Assembly: GCF_010093535.1 (NCBI RefSeq)
Contig: NW_022985175.1
Location: forward strand, 1,202,926-1,261,844
Length of the DNA: 58,919 bases
DNA from: Lindgomyces ingoldianus
Taxonomy: Eukaryota; Ascomycota; Dothideomycetes; Pleosporales; Lindgomycetaceae
Direction: 5' to 3'
In this document: piece after piece, positions 10,601-16,815 of the stretch
Numbering within the stretch: the stretch's first letter is position 1
How the letters are laid out: each line of letters starts with the position of its first letter
Position numbers and translations under genes: made by a program
The notes under the pieces: generated by a model
Told to the model about the DNA's origin: nothing
The model's database searches: none
Seen by the model: only the letters and a program-made list of their open reading frames with translations

Positions 10601-12688
10601 CGAGCATGGGTATAAGTCCTCGACGAGGCCAGCGTCAACACTGCAGCTGACGGCCGCTTCCTCGCGGATGGTGGCCCCGTCCACCACTTCGCCCAGCAGA
10701 GAGAAGGGAGGGATGTCTTCTGCAGCGCTGTCACTGTGGTGGTAGTCTAAGCCAGCAAGGGCTGAGAGTGTAGGATGGCGGAATATGTCTGCCACGCTCA
10801 GGTGCAATCCCATCCTGCGGGCTTCACTGACCAGCTTCATGGCTGCGATCGAGTCACCGCCGAGGCGGAAGAAGCTGTCGTCCAGCCCAATACTCTCCGG
10901 CTCAATGCCTAGCACCCTCGCCCACAGCTGCTGCATCGCCTTCTCTGCCTCGGTCGATGGTAGTCGTTTCGGTCCCTGGCTTGATGTCCGCATCTCCGCC
11001 AGCTGCTGGGCTGAGAACGACGCTCCGATCTCCCGTAGTCGTTTCCTGTCCGTCTTTCCGGACACTGTCATCGGCAGCTGTGCAACGGCGAAGTACACTT
11101 CCGGGACCATGTAGCCTGGCAGCCGCTCCGCCAACTTCTTGTCTGCTTCGACTGGCAAGATGACTCGCGCCAGAGAACTAGTCTCAGTTGCCATATCAGC
11201 CAGAACTGCATTCTCCAGCTCAACATCCCACTGCAGGAAAGCAGCTAGCATCGCATTTTGATTCTGGCCCTTGAGCATGATGACCTCCACTGTCATCAAC
11301 TTGACCTCGGGAATGCACTCCCGCAGGTGGTGCTCAATCTCGCCGAGCTCGACTCGCTGGCCTCGCACCTTGACTTGCTCGTCTTTGCGGCCCACATAGA
11401 CCAGATTGCCGTCAGGCCTGTAGTAAACCAGGTCTCCCGTCTTGTACATCCTGCCGTGTCTCCCGGGATGGCCTTCGCCGCCCTCCAACAGCCAGGCGGG
11501 ATCGTCGATGAATGCTGCATTTGTCTTCCCAGCGTCGTTGAGGTAGCCGCGGGCGAGAATTGGTCCCTCAATCAGGAGCTCTCCGATCGATCCTACAGGA
11601 GGCAGTTTGTTGTGGTCTTCTGGGTCTACTACCCAGCTCACGGAAGCGATGGATTTTCCAATGGTGCCTGACTTGAAACTCTGTGTACCGTGATATGAGG
11701 TACACCATACGGAGCACTCCGTTGGTCCATACGTATTTATCACTTTGACATAGCTATCCCATCTTTGACAGTCGTTGTAGGTGACGGCCTCTCCTCCAAG
11801 AACCAATATGTCCAGGGTAGGTATTTCTTTGGGCTCCAGCAATCGTGCTACAGTCGGAGTCAGCAACGCCCAGTTCACTGCCATGGTGTTTATGGCTTTA
11901 ACGAGATTGTTGCCACGATCGCCCTCAGAGGGGACGCACACACAGCCTCCAAACACCAGTGTGGTAATGATCTCAGTGATGCAAGCGTCGAAAGTGTACG
12001 AGGCGAACTGTAGAGCTCGCGTGTGCGGTGTGAGTTCAAAGGCTTCGCCATGGTTCACGCAGCTTGTGGAGATCGCTCCGTGTTCCAACACAACACCTTT
12101 GGGTGTACCAGTACTTCCTGACGTAAAAATCACATACGCAGCGTTACTTGTCTTCACTACCGGAAGGTTCACGTCAACTTTGCTGACAAGCCTGTCGATG
12201 GATGGTCCGCTGACGGTAGCTACAGTGTGGTTCGCATGCTCCCAAAGCGTCGCGTATTGTGCAGACGTTAGCATAACGGTGGCTCCTGTCTGGTCGAAGA
12301 TCTCTTCATGGCGATTTCTTGGATGCTCTGGGTTCAGAGGCACGAAAGCTCCGCCTGCCTTGAGTACCGCCAGCATCGCGACCACGGTCCACATGGACTT
12401 CTCAAAGCATAGTGGCACAATGGCTTCTTGTTTGACACCCAGCCAGACAAGGTGCCCGGCCAGCTTGGTCGACATCGCGTCCAGCTCGCCATACGTCATC
12501 TCGCCGTCCCACGCGTGAATGGCGATCGAGTTGGGAGTGCGTTGAGCAATTGTCTTGATGAGCTCATGAACGCACTGCTCGACGCTTTCCGGTACGACTT
12601 GGTTACGGCGCCATACATCTTGAAAGTCCTCGCCTTCCATACCCTGCAGCGCTTCCAGGCCTATATCTCCTACTTGAACTGAGACCAT
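1..12688 (-). CDS. Multimodular non-ribosomal peptide synthetase, C-terminus outside window
   Basis: Giant cytosolic peptide synthetase that activates, methylates and condenses amino acids by the thiotemplate mechanism. The frame opens at the ATG at 12688-12686 and, as I read it, stays open to the left edge (about 4,229 codons, no intron, no stop seen). Visible order is A1-T1-C1-A2-T2-C2-A3-nMT-T3-C3-A4; a T domain should follow beyond position 1. Diagnostic motifs include TSGSTGTPKGVV in A1 (about 12124-12089), DSFFRLGGDSI in the T domains, HHALYDGWS or HHIVSDGWS in the C domains, and LEIGSGTG in the methyltransferase. It starts directly with an adenylation domain, with no N-terminal condensation domain. 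Modules 1, 2 and 4 are close paralogues. No termination domain is visible. The product cannot be named from this part. The start is well supported because the A-domain homology begins about 40 residues downstream of it. Confidence 0.96.
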   Translation of the reverse strand, partial: MVSVQVGDIGLEALQGMEGEDFQDVWRRNQVVPESVEQCVHELIKTIAQRTPNSIAIHAWDGEMTYGELDAMSTKLAGHLVWLGVKQEAIVPLCFEKSMWTVVAMLAVLKAGGAFVPLNPEHPRNRHEEIFDQTGATVMLTSAQYATLWEHANHTVATVSGPSIDRLVSKVDVNLPVVKTSNAAYVIFTSGSTGTPKGVVLEHGAISTSCVNHGEAFELTPHTRALQFASYTFDACITEIITTLVFGGCVCVPSEGDRGNNLVKAINTMAVNWALLTPTVARLLEPKEIPTLDILVLGGEAVTYNDCQRWDSYVKVINTYGPTECSVWCTSYHGTQSFKSGTIGKSIASVSWVVDPEDHNKLPPVGSIGELLIEGPILARGYLNDAGKTNAAFIDDPAWLLEGGEGHPGRHGRMYKTGDLVYYRPDGNLVYVGRKDEQVKVRGQRVELGEIEHHLRECIPEVKLMTVEVIMLKGQNQNAMLAAFLQWDVELENAVLADMATETSSLARVILPVEADKKLAERLPGYMVPEVYFAVAQLPMTVSGKTDRKRLREIGASFSAQQLAEMRTSSQGPKRLPSTEAEKAMQQLWARVLGIEPESIGLDDSFFRLGGDSIAAMKLVSEARRMGLHLSVADIFRHPTLSALAGLDYHHSDSAAEDIPPFSLLGEVVDGATIREEAAVSCSVDAGLVEDLYPCSPLQEGLVSLTSKRAGDYIMQGVLELRSDIDEEAFRAAWGHVVRSMTVLRTRIVQNSKLGLLQAVIAEDIRWTEAKELEEYLEKDKSVSMGLGDPLTRYTIVKEAQGGRRWMVWTVHHALYDGWSLPRVIDAVTKAYTEGVVEQQPGFHAFAKYLSQQDHEAAAAYWHAALTDCQAAPFPPLPAVVQQPVADAMMDYQCPPLPKAPSDTTTSTLIHAAWAVIASRYTNSDDVVFGTTVTGRNAPVAGIEAMIGPTIATVPVRVRVAGKQTVSAFLKALQQQATDMIPYEQTGLQRIAKVGAGARHACGFQTLLVVQPARDAARSDQLLGELLDRSELQEFSTYGLMLQCTLAAEGIRITASFDERAVEEWLVKKLLDQFSYIMQQLARADPETIIADINALTPGDREELWASNREIPAAVDRCVHDLFEEQARARSEAPAVCAWDGELTYSELDALSTRLASHLVGLGVKPEDIVPLCFEKSMWTVVAMLAVLKAGGAFASLNPEHPRTRHEEILKQTGATLILTSTQCSLLWKFTARSVFAVSESTINKLPLQTGELHSTVTANNAAYVIFTSGSTGIPKGVVLEHQALSTSCLNHGKALGFTPYTRALQFASYTFDACVAEILTTLVHGGGVCVPSEDSRRNDLTNTINSMNVNWLFLTPSVARVIDPTEVPSLTTLALGGEWVDHVDWKKWMNHAEMMTVYGPTECCIFSSACFRPLEFKSGTIGKSIASVSWVVDPEDHNKLHPVGSIGELLIEGPILARGYLNDIEKTNAAFINDPAWLLEGGEGHPGRHGRMYKTGDLVYYGPGGNLVYVGRKDEQVKVRGQRVELGEIEHHLRECIPEVKLMTVEVIMPKGQNQNAMLAAFLQLDVKIESALLTDKPTETSSLARVIFPVEADKKLAERLPGYMVPDVYFAVAQLPMMASGKTDRKRLREIGASFSAQQLAEMRTSSQGPKRLPSTEIEKAMQQLWARVLGIEPESIGLDDSFFRLGGDSIEAMKLVGEARRMEVQLSVADIFRNPGLDQLASAAIGFADSTVSTIPHIDHVGPAEQSFAQGRLWFLEQLYPGLNWYLMPFAVRIRGPLQLTALNTALLAIESRHETLRTTFATNGGVSVQMVQPFRAKELNVIDILPDDERGLADAVQQDQTTPFDLRNEPGWRVSVYQIQKNDHLLSIVMHHIVSDGWSVDVLMRELAAFYSAAMRSQDPLSQVHPLPIQYRDFSVWQRQKPQVEEHQRQLSYWLTQLQGSRPAELLCDKPRPATLSGKADMRTLEISGPLYAELQEFCKAHGVTLFVALLAAFRATHFRLTGQDDATIGTANANRDRWEVKDIIGFFVNMQCLRITIHDESFEELVQQVHAVAVASLSNQDVPFESIVSQLKPDRDLSRHPLVQLVFAVHSQRNLGQLILEGVETESMHVSVTSRFDLEFHFFQEPSGLQGNVFFSTDLYAPETIDNMLSLFHNILQVSLREPKTAVASLPLLTKAQYSRLDRMGLVQIEQTNYPRDLSIVDLFIQQASAHPSRIAVTDASAEMSYAELDRESDLLARWLVRRLFPPESLVGVLSSRSCQTIVAFLGILKANLAYLPFDVKIPGKRMEAILSSLPGQRVILLGSGVQAPKVKLSNIEFVRITEVLNQQANDDSVGYRSAMAIGPSATSLAYVMFTSGSTGQPKGVMVEHRGIVRLVRDNNLVQHLPASRVMAHMTNLAFDVSTWEIYACLLNGGTLVCIDAMIVLDPDAIAEIFNQRSIQMAVLTPALFRQYTLESSSIFATIEMLCVGGEAMYPKDYFAAERSLTGKVINCYGPTENTGISATFVLHKEEKFTNGVPIGRALSNSGAYVMDPEMRLVPLGVIGELVVTGDGLARGYIEPQGDIDRFVTVTVAGRMVRAYRTGDYVRHRPTDGLLEFFGRMDGQIKIRGNRVELGEIEHILRSHSSVSDAVTVLQQHDNDEVRLTGFVTIHEDDALADEAGAAPESQHVEAWEEQFDVDIYSPIHNVRPGTIGRDFIGWTSMYDGTDIDKAEMSEWLDDTIATLLNGQEPGNVLEIGSGTGMVLFNVCKGLQSYVGLEPSQKAVDFITATVKSMPALAGKVHMYKATAADVGQLEWPITANLVVMNSVVQYFPSQAYLFKLIQDIIALEGVRTLFFGDIRSYTLYREFLATRALRIAGDKATKAEILRMMADMERGERELLVDPAFFTALPSRLPGLIEHVEILPKKMKATNELSCYRYAVVVHIRARGHPEHDIHYIEQERWIDFAERKLDRQSLLEQLHSSSTSPLVAVSNIPYSKTIVSRCLVALLDTAASETTAQQDWLSSVYKEAHHVPALSAIDLVDLAEETGYQVEISWSRQHSQKGGLDAVFHRYQPQDGGKRVMFQFPGDDADRLLQSLSSRPLRQQYLQKTQQQLHKMLEAQLPTYMVPQSITVLNAMPINQNGKVDRKMLAQRQQKETSTQGIKGQQELSTAQSTMQQLWARALGIEAQRIDLDDSFFRLGGDSIAAMKLVGEARRMGMHLSVADIFRNPTLAGLAGLDYSYSGSASEEILPFSLLGKEVAVAAARAEAAVSCSVDAGLVKDLYPCSPLQEGLVSLTSKRAGDYIMQGVLELLAEIDEEAFRAAWEHVFRSMEVLRTRIVQNSHLGLLQAVIAEDISWLEAEGLEEYLKKDKSVSMGLGDPLTRYAIVTEEKGEKRWMVWTVHHALYDGWSLPQIIDVVTKAYTDGMVEQRPGFHTFIKYLNQQDQEVATRYWKNALHDCQATPFPPLPSAVQQPFANAMIDCQCPPLPKAPSNTTTATLVRAAWSIIISRYTNSDDVVFGTTVTGRNAPVAGIEAMVGPTIATVPVRVRVAGDQTVSAFLQRLQQQATDMIPYEQTGLQRIAKMSAGARHACDFQTLLVVQPASDAPGSNRVLGEWRGRSELQDFSTYGLMLQCTLSADGIHITASFDRRVVEEWLVKKVLSQFSFIMQQLARAQPEEKVADMDPLTLEERTELWASNRKTPAAVERCAHDLFAEQVREQPDAPAICSWDGEMTYGELDALSTRLARHLVRLGVKLEDIVPLCFEKSMWTVVAMLAVLKAGGVFVPLDPNHPVSRHREIFKQTRATVVLASKQCSMVWKSTGPAVFSVSESAINKLPLHGDLIHSTVTANNAAYVIFTSGSTGIPKGVVLEHRALSTSCLNHGKVLGFTPYTRALQFASYTFDACITEIITTLVFGGCVCVPSENDRRNNLAKAINTMDVNWALLTPSVAQLLEPQSILTLKTLLLGGETVSYRDLLRWSDVNLVSAYGPAECCIMCTAHMVSQDYVSGTIGKSIASVSWVVDREDHNRLAPIGSIGELLIEGPILARCYLDDAEKTTAAFVNDPTWLLEGGVGHPGRQGRMYKTGDLVYYGPGGNLVYMGRKDDQVKVRGQRVELGEIEHHLRECMPEVKLMTVEVITPKGQNQNAMLAAFLQLDVEIESALLTDKPTETSSLARVIFPVEADKKLAERLPGYMVPDVYFAVAQLPMMASGKTDRKRLREIGASFSAQQLAEMRTSSQGPK
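1680..2920 (-). other. NRPS condensation domain C3 (HHALYDG type)
   Basis: Joins the N-methylated residue 3 to residue 4. It starts with DLYPCSPLQEGL near 2890 and carries HHALYDG at 2524-2504. It is a close paralogue of C1, with long runs of matching sequence, which suggests duplication of a C-A-T block. Confidence 0.9.
3040..3220 (-). other. NRPS thiolation domain T3
   Basis: Carrier motif DDSFFRLGGDSIAAMKL read at about 3155-3105 on the minus strand, with the Ser of GGDSI intact. It resembles T1 more than T2. Confidence 0.9.
3500..4730 (-). other. Integrated N-methyltransferase domain of module 3
   Basis: SAM-dependent domain that methylates the alpha-amine of the residue held by module 3. 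The SAM-binding motif NVLEIGSGTGMVLF is at about 4483-4442, followed by YVGLEPS and LVVMNSVVQYFPS, typical of fungal NRPS nMT insertions. A10 of the host A domain (NQNGKVDRK) resumes near 3320-3290. It is the only methyltransferase in the visible part, so residue 3 should be N-methylated. Confidence 0.92.
4790..6110 (-). other. NRPS adenylation domain A3
   Basis: Activates the residue that is N-methylated in the same module. Motifs: SYAELDRESD, TSGSTGQPKGVMVEH (about 5620-5576), LAFDVSTWEIYACL (about 5495-5455), CYGPTENTG, and GRMDGQIKIRGNRVELGEIE near 4880-4815. Hand-read code D-V-W-V-C-G-C-G-I plus lysine. Unlike A1, A2 and A4 it has the DVW type of pocket start. The methyltransferase is inserted between its A8 and A10 motifs. 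Confidence 0.9.
6170..7480 (-). other. NRPS condensation domain C2 (HHIVSDG type)
   Basis: Joins residues 2 and 3. It opens with a PAEQSFAQGRLWFLEQL block and carries HHIVSDG at 7066-7046, the classical form for a domain accepting an L-configured donor. It also shows IGFFVNMQ and HPLVQLVFA blocks. It belongs to a different C-domain clade from C1 and C3, so module 3 seems to have a separate origin from modules 1, 2 and 4. Confidence 0.9.
7540..7705 (-). other. NRPS thiolation domain T2
   Basis: The carrier motif DDSFFRLGGDSIEAMKL is read at about 7645-7595 on the minus strand. The Ser of GGDSI is the predicted phosphopantetheine site. Confidence 0.9.
7770..9320 (-). other. NRPS adenylation domain A2
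   Basis: Second amino-acid-activating domain. TSGSTGIPKGVVLEH lies at about 8890-8846, FDACVAEIL near 8750, and VYGPTECC near 8495. A7/A8 motifs follow, and SGKTDRKRLREIG sits close to 7790. Hand-read specificity code: D-A-A-F-A-G-V-I-F plus lysine, which differs from A1 and A4. The part from A8 to the linker is almost identical to A4, while the pocket region is divergent. Confidence 0.9.
9350..10640 (-). other. NRPS condensation domain C1 (HHALYDG type)
   Basis: Forms the bond between residues 1 and 2. It starts with DLYPCSPLQEGLVSL near 10620. Its catalytic HHxxxDG motif is HHALYDG at 10255-10235, with both His and the Asp intact. The downstream VVFGTTVTGRNAPVAGIE block is present. It is closely similar along its length to C3 and clearly different from C2. 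Confidence 0.9.
10770..10935 (-). other. NRPS thiolation (peptidyl carrier) domain T1
   Basis: Carries the activated residue on phosphopantetheine. The motif DDSFFRLGGDSIAAMKL is read on the minus strand at about 10888-10838; the serine in GGDSI is the attachment site. It is followed by the usual short linker and then C1. Confidence 0.9.
11010..12610 (-). other. NRPS adenylation domain A1 (loading module)
   Basis: Activates the first building block as an aminoacyl-AMP. Core motifs seen: TSGSTGTPKG (12124-12095), FDACITEI (about 11985-11960), INTYGPTEC, TGDLVYYRPDG and GRKDEQVKVRGQRVELGEIE, ending with the SGKTDRK lysine motif near 11050. My hand reading of the ten-residue specificity code is D-A-T-L-V-G-T-V-W plus the motif lysine. 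The Asp at the first position indicates an alpha-amino acid substrate. I do not assign a specific amino acid. Confidence 0.9.
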
Positions 12689-14109
12689 CTGATATCGAGA
12701 CAACTGATGTTTTTTTTTTTTTTTGTCGTTTGTGAAGTTTATGTAAAATTGTAAGGATAGCGGTTTGAAGAATATGTTTGGCAGTTCCTCGTCACTGGAG
12801 ATGGTACATGGTAAGAGGTGAGGTCCAGGTGTGAAGTACTGCTTGCTACCGGCCAGGGAATTCCCTTTGCATTGCGTATGGCGTACCTAGACATGGCTCA
12901 ATCTCGCTCTTCGGCCGCTTGCTCCTATTGGAATGTACGCTTGCAGCGCCGTTGGCAAGGTGTATTGTGGCGAGACTTCGTGCGCCCACTTATGGGCTCA
13001 GCAAACGCCACTATAATGTAGAAATCGTTGGATTACGCCTGGTACTAACGTTTAAGGGAAGATTGTGAACGAGCACGCCGGGAAAACAAGTGATGCACAG
13101 TTAGAAACTGTTGGCCCGAAGCTGGTTCGTGTTAAGTCAGGGGTCTCTGATTACGTGAGATCGTGCCAAGCTTTCCTTCCTAGGCGGGCGGAACAGCGTG
13201 ATCCAAAGTTCGTCCTCCAGGACAAGGCGTCCGACATTACGCCTTGTCCTCTCATGTTGGATACCCGGCCCGACAGTGTGGGTAAGTATGGACAGATGGC
13301 GGAGTAGATGATGAGCGTGATGAACGTCAAACGCTAGCTAGAACACTCGTGATGGCGTTTGCTGCATTGGTTCACAGATTCCACGCACAGAGCAAATGTT
13401 GTTTATCATGGCAGATCCTCGTGGAGCTGCTGAAATGTCAGTGGAGCTGCTGAAATGTCAGTGGGGTTGCTGAAACGTGGAGCGCGGCATAGTACCAACA
13501 GCTGTGCCGCAATGGCGTTCGACGAAAGCAATAGCGCTAGGATGTTGAGTTAAGATTGAGTCGCAAAAGCAATCGACCGAGGAGCTGCCGACATAGCACC
13601 ACGCTAAGCTTAGTTGGGATGACAACACCCACCATCCGCATAAAGCAACTGCCTTAGGTGCACCAATTCGGTGCTACCAAGGATGATAGGCATTTGAAAT
13701 GCATACAATATGTTGAACATGCCTCTGACAAAGAAACCGCCCCGCAGTAGCTCCAAAATACGTATCCTTGCGCTCCGCGGTTGGCACCAATTTACCCGGC
13801 ACGCCTTGTTGCGCTCGAAATAAGCCCAGCCTTATCCTTGGAGGTCGACTTTGGGATGCAGTCCTAGTGTCGAAATGTTTCGGCATCAATTGAAGCCTTT
13901 CCGTAATAGAACTTTGACATGAGTGAAACGGCATAGCCTGCAAACTCCAAATCGAGGCCATGGAAAATTTCAAACCCTGCTCTGTCAGGGCATTGGAATG
14001 CCGCTCTTTCAAACGTGATGTTGGCATTTGTAATTATAGGTTGCCGTAACATGTTTGACAAGCGAGCTGGACAGCTCCACCGCGCGTCGCGTAGCGACAC
14101 CTTTCAATA
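12689..14109. other. Intergenic region upstream of the NRPS
   Basis: Normal-GC DNA between the NRPS start and the AT-rich island. It should hold the NRPS promoter and 5' leader. A run of 15 T on the plus strand (12710-12724), that is poly-A on the coding strand, lies about 20 bases upstream of the ATG. Small open frames here (for example 13065-13307 plus, 13864-14100 minus) show no motif I recognise. No clear TATA box or operator was found. Confidence 0.5.
13421..13480 (+). repeat. Three tandem copies of a 20-bp unit
   Basis: The unit gtggagctgctgaaatgtca occurs exactly twice (13421-13440, 13441-13460), followed by a degenerate third copy (13461-13480). It lies about 0.75 kb upstream of the NRPS start. 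Whether it is regulatory is unknown. Confidence 0.9.
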
Positions 14110-14576
14110 CTCATAGTTCAACAAAGCCTAATTGTAACCAACATAAACTCGAAGGCAGGCTCTCTTTAGCTGTTCAAGCTTATAATTTAGGTTATTTTCA
14201 AAGTCTCTGTGCTGCAGCCCGCTAGTACGACGTTCCTTATTCCAACTTAGCTACGCGCTATCACAGTACCTCTTTAAGACATAATACTTAGCTATTAACG
14301 TGTAAACTTACTTCTAATAAGAAAAAAGTTCTTCTTTAGCATGTTCTTAACTTTACCATGCACAGATTTTCTTCCAAAATTCTTGTTATATTATAAATAG
14401 CTAATATTATCTTTATAAACTATAGCTAAACTTTACCTTCTACTATTAGTAAGAACTAGGCTAGAAACTTTATTAAAAGCTAGCTAATGCTTTATATAAT
14501 ATATTTTTATTAATATAACTATTACTATTTATATTGTAAAGATTTTATTATTATACATAGCTACTTTAATCTTATA
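14110..14576. other. AT-rich RIP-like DNA
   Basis: Sudden drop in GC with many TA dinucleotides and stops in every frame. No gene seen. It forms the left shoulder of the island that separates the NRPS from the AUR1 pair. Confidence 0.6.
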
Positions 14577-15251
14577 ACGTACTCTATAGACAAGTTACTT
14601 ACTTTTACTAACAGTATACTAAACTACTTTTTTTACACTAATGCATTTCTATTAACACTACTTAAATGTGTTAAAGGAATGTTAGATACAGCTTATACTT
14701 TAGGCTTTTAAATAAAACGCAACACTCTCTAAGCAACATGCGATAGCTATGTACAAAGTGTTTTAAAAGATAATAAATAGCTAACACGCTAAACAACTTT
14801 TACAAGCTAATTCTACAGCTAGCTTATAAAGGCTAGATAATAACAAGAAGTAAGTAATAATTAAGCATATACTTAAGCTAGATGTGTAAGACTTTTCCTC
14901 TTAGCTAGTAGCTATAGCTAATATAGCTAATTCTTTATGCGCTAAGTATAATTTAGGGTATTTTAGTATAAACTAGCTTAGTATGTTTATTAAGTGTTAT
15001 CTAGAGCTTAAACTAAAGTTTAAGTGTAAGTATAATTAGTAAATATCTAGCCTATTATAAAGCTTATCTTATTTATTATTATTCTAGATGCTATACTAAG
15101 CTTTAATATTCTCTACAAGGCTAAACTAGCCTTAAATTACTCTAGAATTGTTATAAAGTACTTTTTTATAGTTATAGTTATACTTAAACTTTGCTTTAAG
15201 CTTTAGATAATGCTTAATAAACATACTAGGCTAGTTTATACTAACATAGCC

Positions 15252-15543
15252 TGTAGCGATTCTCATGAATCGTTCCATCTCGGGTTGCTCGGAACCTATC
15301 CGAAGGGTCCCCGTATCGGCCCCGACCCCCTGACTTGGCCTGCTCCCCGCGGTTACCTCTATTCCCCCAAGTAATTAGTCGCACCTCTCCCCTTACCTAG
15401 CTTGGTAGTTTTCTGATATCCTTTTGTACGAGGCCTATAGGTGTCAATGGTATTCCCAGGTCATTGAGTCCCCACGCACTCCCATATGCCTCTGAGTGGA
15501 TTCCTACTGCATTCGGACCCATTGTCTTGCCTGCGCCGTTACA
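15252..15543 (+). repeat. Solo LTR, copy 1 (292 bp)
   Basis: Begins tgtagcg and ends cgttaca, with a perfect 5-bp target duplication tagcc on both sides (15247-15251 and 15544-15548). No internal retroelement sequence is attached. It is nearly 300 bp of normal GC inside AT-rich DNA and is clearly similar to copy 2. Confidence 0.9.
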
Positions 15544-15754
15544 TAGCCTAGATTACACTTAGCGTGTAATGAATTAGCTATATTAGCCACAGCTACTATC
15601 TAAGAGGAAAATTCTTACGCATCTAGCTTAAGTATGTGCTTAATAATTACTTACTTCTTGTCATTATCTAGCCTTTATAACTTAGCTGTAGAATTAGCTT
15701 GTAAAAGTTGTCTAGTGTATTCGTTATTTATTATCTTTTAAAAGGCCTTGTACA

Positions 15755-16042
15755 TGTAACGATTCGCATGAATTGTTCCATCTCAAGTTGTCCGACGAGC
15801 TGATATTCGAAGGTTCCTTATATCTGCTCCGACCCTGCCCTAGCCCCTGCTGTACCCCTATTCCCCCAAGTATTTAGTCGCACCTCTTCCCTGTAGCTAT
15901 CTTAGTAGTTTTCTAATATCCTTTGTACAAGGCCTATAGGCGTCAATGGCATTCCCAGGTTTCTGAGTCCCCACGCACTCCCATATGCCTCTGAGTGGAT
16001 TCATACCGCATTCGGACCCATCGTCTTGCCTGTGCTGTTACA
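15755..16042 (+). repeat. Solo LTR, copy 2 (288 bp)
   Basis: Begins tgtaacg and ends gttaca, with a 5-bp target duplication gtaca (15750-15754 and 16043-16047). The empty site is preserved in the opposite arm of the palindrome (tttgtacatagctat, reverse strand near 14750), which confirms insertion. It has the same orientation as copy 1. Confidence 0.9.
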
Positions 16043-16374
16043 GTACATAGCTATAGTACGTTACTTAGAGAGTGTTGCATTTTATTTAAAAGCCTAGAGT
16101 GTAAACTATATCTAACATTCTTTTAACACATCTAAGCAGTGTTATTAAGAGTGTATTAATATAGAAAGAGTATTTTAGTGTAGTTTTAGTAAAAGTAAGT
16201 AACTTAGGTGTGTAAGTAACATGCCTATAGGGTACGTTAGCCTATTACTATAGAACCTTTAACGTGAATCTTAAGATAGGTACTTAAGATTAGGGGTAGA
16301 TTTTCAGACTTTTTAATCAAGGCGTTGATGGGATATTAAGGTACAATTTTCCCCCTTTTCCGGATGAGGAAAAC

Positions 16375-16815
16375 ACGTTGACGTGTTCCACTACTCAGGA
16401 AATACTAGTCCTCGGGCCACCCTAAAATCGACCGAAAATGACGAAAATCGCACCCTAAGATCTTAACAACAGCTAAGCAGAGCAGTCTAGGATTGTCAAG
16501 ATAGTCCTTCTTGCCTCTCTAGAATATAGTGTATATATATACTGAGAAGAAATATAACTATACACTAATTATTAAGATGTTACATTTAACCCTGGTTTTA
16601 GCCTTATGTTAGCCCCTAAACGTGATTTCTAAGCAACTGCTTAAATATAAGACTTTAATTAAAATCTTAGAAGAGGCATAAAACGTTAATATTAAAATAT
16701 TATATCTTTCTGCTTAGCTGTTGTGGAGATCTTGAGGTGCGATTTTCGTCATGCTTGGTGGGTTTTGGTGTGGCCCGAGGACTGGTGTTGCTGAGGAGTG
16801 ATGCAACACGTTAAC
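16375..16815. repeat. Inverted-repeat (MITE or foldback-like) element
   Basis: Arms of about 105 bp at 16384-16490 and 16708-16815 are reverse complements apart from scattered differences; shared blocks include agtcctcgggccac, atgacgaaaatcgcacc and acaacagctaagcag. They enclose about 215 bp of AT-rich sequence. There is no coding capacity and I could not fix the outer ends or a target duplication. Confidence 0.6.

Larger units (their letters stand above)
14577..16237. mobile_element. Palindromic derivative of a Fot1/pogo-like DNA transposon
   Basis: Both halves are the same transposon end in inverted orientation. The left arm covers roughly 14577-15035 and the right arm about 15165-16237 once two inserted LTRs are removed. 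Outer ends read acgtac in opposite directions and are flanked by TA (14575-14576 and 16238-16239). The arms resemble the 5' half of the Fot1-like element at 38882-39996, including the segment around gtagctaatatagctaattc. All coding capacity is destroyed by RIP-like mutation. Confidence 0.7.

Noticed and set aside
16..12700. Many plus-strand and off-frame minus-strand open frames across the NRPS
   Set aside because: They are shadows of the single long minus-strand NRPS frame, which carries all recognisable motifs.
13421..13480. CRISPR-like array
   Set aside because: The three units are directly adjacent with no spacers, in a eukaryotic context.
13065..14100. Short open frames upstream of the NRPS (80 to 117 codons)
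   Set aside because: No motif, start context or intron structure supports them.
15252..16042. The two 290-bp LTRs as the ends of one retrotransposon
   Set aside because: Each has its own, different 5-bp duplication, and the DNA between them is the palindrome arm, not retroelement sequence.
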